Shown piece by piece: positions 6,079-10,863 of a DNA stretch of 10,863 bases. The translations under genes and the position numbers were made by a program. The notes beneath the pieces are model-generated. The model worked only from the letters and a program-made list of their open reading frames with translations. It did not search any database and was not told where the DNA came from. The stretch is taken from the NCBI GenBank assembly GCA_021815285.1, contig JAKAHE010000060.1:1-10863 (forward strand), written 5' to 3'. Source of the stretch: Nitrospirota bacterium (lineage in GTDB: Bacteria; Nitrospirota; JACRHJ01). Every line of letters starts with the position of its first letter. Positions within the stretch are counted from its first letter, which is position 1.

Positions 6079-6663
6079 CTATTTCGGCCCGATTTGATCG
6101 CTGAAAGCCCCGGCATTTTCACGGGATTTACTCCTGGCCGCGCTGGGCCTTCGGTAGCGGTAATGGAGTTTTATGTCTTTTATGGCCTCTTCCTCGTGAC
6201 GGAAATCCCATGGCGGGACGGGATTAAAGTCCGCCCAGAGGCCTATCTGCGCATCCCGCGCCGCCTGTTCAAGGTCTGCAAGCTTTTGGGAATGGTCGTA
6301 TTGCGAATAATGCCAGGCATATCCGGCCTTCAGCATTTCCTCAGAGAAGTCCCGCCTGTCCGGGAGGGTAATCCATGCCATAGTGCGTCCGTACTTGTCC
6401 ATCCCGGTATCGCGCACGGTCACGACTTTGTCATAAACCAGTGATTTTGCATATCTTTTAGCATCCATGCCGTAAGGCTGTTTCAGCTCCGGCGCGTCTA
6501 TTCCGTTTAAGCGGATATTGACTTGGATGTCTTTTTTATAGAGCACGGCGATGGTGTCGCCGTCCTTGACTTTTATGCACCTGCCCGAAAAGTCCGCCAA
6601 GGCAAGGGATGGGACAAGCATGACGGCGATAATTGGCGCTATGAGTTTTTTATGAATGTTCAT
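6079..6663 (-). CDS. Secreted thermonuclease-family (SNase-like) nuclease
   Basis: Protein of 194 residues. A Sec signal peptide (about 1-23, hydrophobic core IIAVMLVPSLALA, cleavage after ALA) directs it to the periplasm or outside. The staphylococcal-nuclease fold covers about 26-150. Every catalytic or calcium-binding residue has a counterpart: D36 in KDGDT, R51, D56 and E59 in IRLNGIDAPE, and R93 in DKYGR. It should therefore be a calcium-dependent nuclease acting on DNA and possibly RNA. The C-terminal 45 residues are basic and probably disordered. The ribosome site before the ATG is weak (TAAGTCGG). A TATAAT on the minus strand at 6730-6735 could be a -10 box, but no convincing -35 was found. 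It appears to be a single-gene unit between the efflux operon and the tRNA. It may scavenge nucleic acids or degrade extracellular DNA; nothing links it functionally to its neighbours. Confidence 0.93.
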   Translation of the reverse strand: MNIHKKLIAPIIAVMLVPSLALADFSGRCIKVKDGDTIAVLYKKDIQVNIRLNGIDAPELKQPYGMDAKRYAKSLVYDKVVTVRDTGMDKYGRTMAWITLPDRRDFSEEMLKAGYAWHYSQYDHSQKLADLEQAARDAQIGLWADFNPVPPWDFRHEEEAIKDIKLHYRYRRPSAARSKSRENAGAFSDQIGPK

Positions 6664-6811
6664 ACCGACTTACATATACTATTTTTGCAAAATAATCAAC
6701 GGAAATTTAAGTCCTGCGCAATCATATAAATTATAGTTTATTAATCATGCCGGGCAGCGAAAACGAAAAATTGATTCCTTTGTTTTCAATGTGTTACGAG
6801 CGCAAAAGGCG

Positions 6812-6839
6812 GATTCTAAGCAAAGCTCGGAATGACAAG
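6812..6839 (-). repeat. Degenerate dispersed repeat (CTTGTCATTCCGAGC type)
   Basis: Half of a short palindromic repeat. The last 17 bases (6823-6839) match 10472-10488 at 16 of 17 positions (AAGCTCG[G/C]AATGACAAG). The opposite arm is missing. Such GTCATT...GAG elements are common between genes in several Desulfobacterota and Nitrospirota genomes (general knowledge, not searched). Confidence 0.55.
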
Positions 6840-7094
6840 CTTTTGTTGCGCAACTGATTGTAATATAAAAGAAAATGCCGGATAAGACATATTGGAAACG
6901 CCTCGTTCCCCGCGCCCGGTTTTCTGCATGAAACGGCCTGTTTTGTGGCATTTTTGGCCATATTTTCGATACCGGCTGAAAATTACGGATTTTCCCCAAA
7001 TAATCAAGGATAGCCAATGAGTTATCGCAGTTGATAGTAAAGTCTCCTGAGAGCGAACTTCACCGATCGGGCGGCACGGAATGGAACAATATCC

Positions 7095-7127
7095 GTCATT
7101 CCCGAATGGTTCTGTCTGGAATCCAGG
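7095..7127 (+). repeat. Degenerate GTCATTCCCG...GGAATCCAGG repeat
   Basis: A short dyad: ATTCC (7098-7102) faces GGAAT (7118-7122) across 15 bases, inside a GTCATTCCCG...GGAATCCAGG context typical of widespread intergenic repeats. The arms beyond the 5-base core have decayed. Confidence 0.4.
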
Positions 7128-7134
7128 GTTATCT

Positions 7135-7154
7135 TTGTTAATAAATACTAACAA
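7135..7154. promoter_or_regulatory. Upstream TetR-type operator
   Basis: TTGTTAATAAATACTAACAA is an almost perfect palindrome. Its 16-base core GTTAATAAATACTAAC (7137-7152) differs from the second site at 7181-7196 by one base. It ends five bases before the -35 box of the TetR-family gene. Centre-to-centre distance to the other site is 44 bases, close to four helical turns. Confidence 0.7.
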
Positions 7155-7159
7155 AAAAC

Positions 7160-7188
7160 TTGACAGGCCGGCAATATTATGTTAGTAA
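7160..7188 (+). promoter_or_regulatory. Promoter of the tetR-tolC-RND operon
   Basis: A perfect -35 TTGACA at 7160-7165 stands between the two operators. With 17-base spacing the -10 box is TAGTAA (7183-7188), a poor match that lies wholly inside the second operator. A repressor on that site would cover the -10 region directly. The leader to the ATG at 7212 would be only about 15-20 bases. Confidence 0.55.
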
Positions 7189-7196
7189 ATACTAAC
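7181..7196. promoter_or_regulatory. Downstream TetR-type operator (perfect palindrome)
   Basis: GTTAGTAAATACTAAC is a 7-base perfect inverted repeat around a central AA, the size expected for a TetR-family dimer. It overlaps the inferred -10 box and lies immediately before the ribosome site AAGGGG (7197-7202). Confidence 0.75.
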
Positions 7197-7211
7197 AAGG
7201 GGTGTAGCCGC

Positions 7212-7802
7212 ATGGAGAGGAAAAGCACCAAAATAAGGCAGGCGGAGATAATAAATACCGCCATAGCCGTCATCGGTGAGCTCGGGGTGGGCGGGCTGAC
7301 CATCGCCAAGCTGGCCGAGAGGCTTGGCATGTCCGAGCCTGCGCTCTACAGGCATTTTCAGGACAAAGAGGCTATACTTTCGGCAGTGATAGACGAAATC
7401 GCCCTTGTCATAACCGGCAGGGCGTTCGAGCTGGCAAGGCAGGAGATCTCACCAAAGGAAAAGCTAAAAAAGATAATGGCCAGCCACGTGGCGCAGGTGG
7501 AGGAGAGAAGCGGGATACCGAGGCTCCTTTTCTCCGAGGAGATGCACGTGAAATACCCCGCCTTAAGGGACAAGCTCGTAATGTGTATGGGCGGCTACCT
7601 CTCGACGATAGAAAACGTCCTTGCCGAGGGCAGGAAGGACGGGAGCATAAGGCCGGAAATAAACATACAGGAGACCGCCAGGACATATCTCGGCATGATA
7701 CAGTTTGCCGCGATGAGGTGGTCTCTGAGCGGCCTTTCGTTTTCTCTCGCGGACGAGGGCGAGAGGTTGTGGCTGAACTTCTGCAGGATGTTAAGGGCAT
7801 GA
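7212..7802 (+). CDS. TetR/AcrR-family repressor of the efflux operon
   Basis: DNA-binding regulator of 196 residues. The N-terminal helix-turn-helix (about 29-50, LTIAKLAERLGMSEPALYRHF, the TetR signature) is followed by an all-helical ligand-binding and dimerisation domain (about 60-196). The start chosen is ATG 7212, nine bases after AAGGGG. The in-frame ATG at 7179 lies inside the operator and promoter region and has no ribosome site. It is the first gene of the efflux operon, with the TolC-family gene four bases after its stop. Two matching palindromes bracket its promoter, so it most likely represses itself and the pump genes until a pump substrate binds. The ligand cannot be read from the sequence. 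Confidence 0.92.
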   Translation: MERKSTKIRQAEIINTAIAVIGELGVGGLTIAKLAERLGMSEPALYRHFQDKEAILSAVIDEIALVITGRAFELARQEISPKEKLKKIMASHVAQVEERSGIPRLLFSEEMHVKYPALRDKLVMCMGGYLSTIENVLAEGRKDGSIRPEINIQETARTYLGMIQFAAMRWSLSGLSFSLADEGERLWLNFCRMLRA

Positions 7803-7806
7803 TGCC

Positions 7807-9138
7807 ATGAAAACCATAGCTTTTATCGCGCTTTTTATAATAATCTCCGTTCCAGCGGTTTCTCTGGCCGAAGGCCCGCCGCCCCTTACGCTCGAAGAGG
7901 CCGTAAAGACCGCGCTTGTGCACAACCGTCCGCTCCTCTCCGAGGGCGAGAAGCTTAAGGCCTCCGAGGCCGGGGTGGGCGAGGCGGCCTCGGCATTCCT
8001 GCCGAAGGCGAACGTCTCGGAGACCTTCGTGCGCTCGGACAACCCCGTTACGGTCTTCGGCTCGAAGCTGAACCAGGGAAACTTCCAGGCCTCGGACTTC
8101 GCAATCGACAAGCTTAACAGCCCCTCGCCCATAAACGACTTCAATTTCAGGGTGCAGGTAATCCAGCCGCTATTCAACGGCGGGAAGGAACTCATAGGCT
8201 ACAGGCGCGCGAAGCTCGCGCTTGAGTCCGCGAAGATGACGCACGAGCGCGCGCGCATGGAGACGGCCTACGAGACGGTGCAGGCGTACTGGGGAGTCGC
8301 CCTCGCGGGAGAGTATATAAAGACGGCGAAGCAGGCGGAGAAGTCAACAGAGAAACACGTAAATCTCGCGCAGGACCTATACGGCCAGGGGATGCTCCTC
8401 CGGTCGGAGGTGCTGCTTGCCAAGGTGCACCTTGCGGACGTGGAAGAGATGCTCATCAAGGCCGAAAACCGGGAGGCAACGGCAAAGGCCGCGCTGAACA
8501 TGATACTCGGGCGTCCGCAGGACACACCCGTTACGATTGCCGACAGCCTCGCATACGCCCCTTTCCCCGGCAGTCTGGAGAGCCTCCAGGGCGAGGCCCT
8601 GAAAGACAGGCCGGACCTGAAGGGGATGAAGTATAATGTGGAGAACACGGGAGAAGGCGTGCGCATGGCACAGACGGACTACCTGCCGGACATAAACCTG
8701 ATAGGCCAGTACGACCGGGACAGCCGCGATTTCTTCGGACACGGCGGGGACTCCTATACCCTCATGGGCAGGCTGACGTGGAACGTCTTCGACGGCTTCC
8801 TTACGACAAACAAAGTGCGCGAGGCGAGGGCAAACAGAAACGCCGCATCGTACATGTACGACCAGATGAAAGAGGGCGCGCTCTTCGAGGTGCGAAAGGC
8901 CTACAACGACCTTCAGGAGGCCAAAAAAAGGATGGACGTTGAATCCGCCGCCGTGAAGGAAGGCCGTGAGAGCCTCAGGATAATAACGGAGCGCTTCGGG
9001 GCGGGTATGGCGAAATCGCTCGACGTGATCGACGCGGACACCGCGCTTACCCGCGCTCGCACGAACTACGCCGCCGCGCTCTACGACTATAACGTCGCGG
9101 AGGCCGCTCTCAGGCTGGCTATAGGGGAGAAATATTGA
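7807..9138 (+). CDS. TolC-family outer-membrane efflux channel
   Basis: Outer-membrane factor of 443 residues that forms the exit duct of a tripartite pump. A signal peptide (about 1-21, ending SLA) precedes two homologous OEP halves (about 27-235 and 262-438). The internal duplication shows in SAFLPKANVSETF...QPLFNGGKELIGYRRAK against TDYLPDINLIGQY...WNVFDGFLTTNKVREAR. The long Ala/Glu/Lys-rich helical stretches of each half build the periplasmic tunnel. Length is normal for the family. The ribosome site AAGGG (7793-7797) lies in the end of the regulator gene. It is co-transcribed with the TetR-family gene upstream and the adaptor and pump genes downstream, so it is probably dedicated to this pump. 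Codon use here and in the adaptor is notably GC-rich at third positions. Confidence 0.95.
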   Translation: MKTIAFIALFIIISVPAVSLAEGPPPLTLEEAVKTALVHNRPLLSEGEKLKASEAGVGEAASAFLPKANVSETFVRSDNPVTVFGSKLNQGNFQASDFAIDKLNSPSPINDFNFRVQVIQPLFNGGKELIGYRRAKLALESAKMTHERARMETAYETVQAYWGVALAGEYIKTAKQAEKSTEKHVNLAQDLYGQGMLLRSEVLLAKVHLADVEEMLIKAENREATAKAALNMILGRPQDTPVTIADSLAYAPFPGSLESLQGEALKDRPDLKGMKYNVENTGEGVRMAQTDYLPDINLIGQYDRDSRDFFGHGGDSYTLMGRLTWNVFDGFLTTNKVREARANRNAASYMYDQMKEGALFEVRKAYNDLQEAKKRMDVESAAVKEGRESLRIITERFGAGMAKSLDVIDADTALTRARTNYAAALYDYNVAEAALRLAIGEKY

Positions 9139-9256
9139 GAGCTGCCGGCTCATCCAGAATTACGTTCGTTCCGAATATCCTTTTTCAGATGTAAGGACAT
9201 GGTTTTATCCGGCGGTTTCGTTGGCGCGCAAAAAGAGATTATCGAGGTGCTTTCAA

Positions 9257-10396
9257 ATGAGACGACTCCTGTTTTATACGTTGATATTTACCGTGCTCTT
9301 CGGCTGTGCAAAAGGGCCGCAGAAAACGCCCGAAGCGCAAAGCGCGCCTGTGCAGGTCCCGACTGCGCTCGTTTCGGCAAGGGATATAACGAACACGCTC
9401 CAGACGGTGGGGACGGTGGAGGCGAAAAAAGAGGCGACACTCTCTGCAAAGCTGATGGGCGCCATAACGGCGATTAACGTAAGCGAGGGAAGCGTCGTCC
9501 GGAAGGGAGAGACCCTCGTAACCATCGACGCCGCCGACATCGCGGCCAGGAGGCAGCAGGCCGTCGACTCCAGGGCCGAGGGCCAGGCGGCCCTCAAGGA
9601 GACAGACGCCGCGATTGCCGGGGCAAACGCCGCGCTTGCGAACGCGAAGATAAACTACGGGCGTTTTCAGAACCTCTACAAAGAGCAGGCCGTAACAAAA
9701 AAAGAGCTCGACGATATGTCCACGCAGCTCCGGATGGCAAAGGCCGGTGCGGCTCAGGCGGCGGCGAAAAAGAAGCAGGCGCAGGCGAAGATTGCGCAGG
9801 CCGACGCCGCCATAAAAGAGGCGGACGTGATGCTCGGATACGCCGTCATACGCTCGCCGATTAACGGGGCCGTTACGGCGAAGATGGCGAACGTGGGCGA
9901 GATGGCATCGCCCGGCAGGCCGCTTCTTACGATTGTGGACGACAATGCGCTTAGGCTTGCGTGCAATGTCAGTGAGAAAGACATCGCCGGTATTCGCAAG
10001 GGCCAGGCCGTGAAGGTTACGGTGGACGCCCTGAAGGGCAGGAAGATAGAAGGCGTCGTCTCGGAGATTGTCCCGGCGGCAGACCCCTCGACCCGCTCGT
10101 TCACGGTAAAGATAAACCTGCCAAAGACCCGGGACCTGAGGCCCGGCATGTTCGGGCGGGCGTGGCTTCCGTCCGGGAAGGCGCGCGTCGTCCTCGCGCC
10201 GGATGCCGCCATCGTTGACAAGGAAGGCATGAAGGGCGTCTGGGTGGTTACGCCTGAGAATACCTTGAGCTTCCGCGCCGTCAGGCTTGGGGCTGAGGCG
10301 GACAAAGAGAGGGAGATTCTGGCCGGCCTCTCCGGCGGCGAGAGGGTCGCGGTCGGGAATCCGGATATTTTGAAGGAAGGCATGAAGATAAGGTAG
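9257..10396 (+). CDS. RND efflux periplasmic adaptor (membrane fusion) lipoprotein
   Basis: Adaptor of 379 residues that links the inner-membrane pump to the TolC-type channel. A lipoprotein signal ends in LFGC with acylated C17, so it is anchored by lipid in the periplasm. Then come the first half of the lipoyl domain (about 55-92, EAKKEATLSAKLMGAI), an Ala/Lys/Gln-rich coiled-coil hairpin (about 95-190), the second lipoyl half (about 193-228, VIRSPINGAVTAK), a beta-barrel (about 232-305) and a membrane-proximal domain (about 308-379). Start: ATG 9257 has GAGGTG seven bases before it. Upstream in-frame TTG 9221 would place extra charged residues before the signal and lacks such a site. The 118-base gap after the channel gene shows no terminator, so the genes remain one operon. 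Confidence 0.95.
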   Translation: MRRLLFYTLIFTVLFGCAKGPQKTPEAQSAPVQVPTALVSARDITNTLQTVGTVEAKKEATLSAKLMGAITAINVSEGSVVRKGETLVTIDAADIAARRQQAVDSRAEGQAALKETDAAIAGANAALANAKINYGRFQNLYKEQAVTKKELDDMSTQLRMAKAGAAQAAAKKKQAQAKIAQADAAIKEADVMLGYAVIRSPINGAVTAKMANVGEMASPGRPLLTIVDDNALRLACNVSEKDIAGIRKGQAVKVTVDALKGRKIEGVVSEIVPAADPSTRSFTVKINLPKTRDLRPGMFGRAWLPSGKARVVLAPDAAIVDKEGMKGVWVVTPENTLSFRAVRLGAEADKEREILAGLSGGERVAVGNPDILKEGMKIR

Positions 10397-10403
10397 CGTT
10401 AAG

Positions 10404-10488
10404 CTTGTCATTGCGAGGAGCCATAGGCGACGCGGCAATCCCGGAATTTAAAATCTGAGATTGCTTCGCTGAAGCTCGCAATGACAAG
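10404..10488. repeat. Palindromic dispersed repeat inside the efflux operon
   Basis: Perfect 14-base terminal inverted repeats, CTTGTCATTGCGAG (10404-10417) and CTCGCAATGACAAG (10475-10488), enclose a second nested pair GCAATC/GATTGC (10435-10440 and 10459-10464). The 85-base element has no open frame and can fold into a long hairpin in RNA. It resembles the non-coding TCATTGCGAGG...CAATC repeats scattered between genes in many Gram-negative genomes. It fills most of the gap between adaptor and pump genes and might affect mRNA stability or relative expression. Confidence 0.8.
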
Positions 10489-10524
10489 ATTATGGTTTAT
10501 TGGCAGCGTTCGGAGGGTTTTTCT

Positions 10525-10863
10525 TTGAAGTTGAACCTGGCGGGAAGGATAACCGAGTATTTCATAAACTCGCAGCTTACCGTTCTCCTGATGGTTGCGG
10601 CGGCGGCATTCGGGATTTTCGCGCTCTTCAATACGCCGCGCGAGGAGAACCCGCAGATTGTCGTCCCGGCGGCCAACATATACGTGATGTATCCAGGCGG
10701 AAGCGCGAAGGAAGTGGAAGAGCTTGTCGCAAGGCCGCTCGAGCGGATAATGCGCGAGATAAAGGGCGTCGAGAACGTCTATTCCATCTCCATGAACGGT
10801 ATGGCCGTTATAACCGTAAAGTTCTATGTCGGGCAGGACAGGGAAAAGAGCCTCCTTAACCTC
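10525..10863 (+). CDS. RND-family efflux pump permease (3' part outside window)
   Basis: The first 113 residues of an inner-membrane proton-driven RND pump (full proteins are about 1,000-1,100 residues). After a short cytoplasmic amphipathic start comes the first transmembrane helix (about 17-36, LTVLLMVAAAAFGIFAL). The beginning of the first periplasmic porter domain follows, with the family-typical segments PREENPQIVVPAA (38-50) and YPGGSAKEVEELVARPLERIM (56-76). This form fits the HAE-type hydrophobe exporters rather than clear metal pumps, but too little is visible to name a substrate. The start is TTG at 10525, eight bases after GGAGG (10512-10516); no ATG or GTG is available in frame nearby. 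It is the last visible gene of the tetR-tolC-adaptor-pump operon, separated from the adaptor by the palindromic repeat. Confidence 0.93.
   Translation, partial: MKLNLAGRITEYFINSQLTVLLMVAAAAFGIFALFNTPREENPQIVVPAANIYVMYPGGSAKEVEELVARPLERIMREIKGVENVYSISMNGMAVITVKFYVGQDREKSLLNL

Larger units (their letters stand above)
6664..7134. other. Divergent intergenic region, no convincing gene
   Basis: About 470 bases separate the minus-strand nuclease from the plus-strand efflux operon. The first 80 bases are AT-rich and probably hold the nuclease promoter. Minus-strand open frames at 6745-7017 and 6816-7154 have no ribosome sites, resemble nothing known and run through dispersed repeats, so they are taken as chance. 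Two degenerate repeat copies are listed separately. Confidence 0.5.

Noticed and set aside
6745..7154. Two overlapping minus-strand open frames (90 and 112 codons) in the divergent spacer
   Set aside because: No ribosome sites and no family resemblance. One runs over the dispersed repeat at 6812-6839 and the other over both repeats and part of the upstream operator.
9239..10438. Long minus-strand open frame (399 codons)
   Set aside because: It is opposite the RND adaptor gene. The Arg/His/Leu-rich product is typical of antisense reading of GC-rich genes.

Overview
The window looks like a chromosomal segment of a Gram-negative bacterium. It encodes a TolC-type outer-membrane channel with a periplasmic adaptor and an RND pump, and several kinase/receiver proteins. 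Coding is GC-rich but uses ATA (Ile) and AGG (Arg) freely. Short dispersed palindromic repeats of the TCATTGCGAG/CTCGCAATGA kind lie between genes. NtrC-type regulation, a CheA-type kinase and these repeats together suggest a Desulfobacterota- or Nitrospirota-like lineage. That is an impression, not a placement.

Left part, minus strand (1-5576): a regulatory block. Reading in the direction of transcription from 5576, a soluble GAF-PAS histidine kinase is followed with no gap by a sigma54-dependent NtrC-family response regulator. A second transcription unit then encodes a stand-alone receiver, a CheY-like receiver and a CheA-type kinase that runs off the left edge. Sites resembling sigma54 -24/-12 promoters precede both units (5669-5684 and 2365-2380). 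The simplest reading is that the kinase/NtrC pair controls its own transcription and that of the receiver/CheA unit.

Middle (5577-7211): a spacer with a possible decayed reading frame or small RNA, a strong hairpin terminator, a tRNA-Asn(GUU) gene with its own promoter, and a secreted thermonuclease-like protein. All are read on the minus strand. A divergent spacer of about 550 bases follows, with two degenerate dispersed repeats and no convincing gene.

Right part, plus strand (7212-10863): a TetR-family regulator, a TolC-family channel, a lipoprotein RND adaptor and the start of an RND pump. This is a typical self-regulated tripartite efflux operon. Two near-identical 16-base palindromes bracket the regulator's promoter and are probably its operators. 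An 85-base palindromic repeat has landed between the adaptor and pump genes.

I do not see a clearly unprecedented system. The most interesting points are the cysteine-rich insertion in the kinase's GAF region, the paired sigma54-like promoters linking an NtrC module to a CheA module, and the twin operators of the efflux operon.
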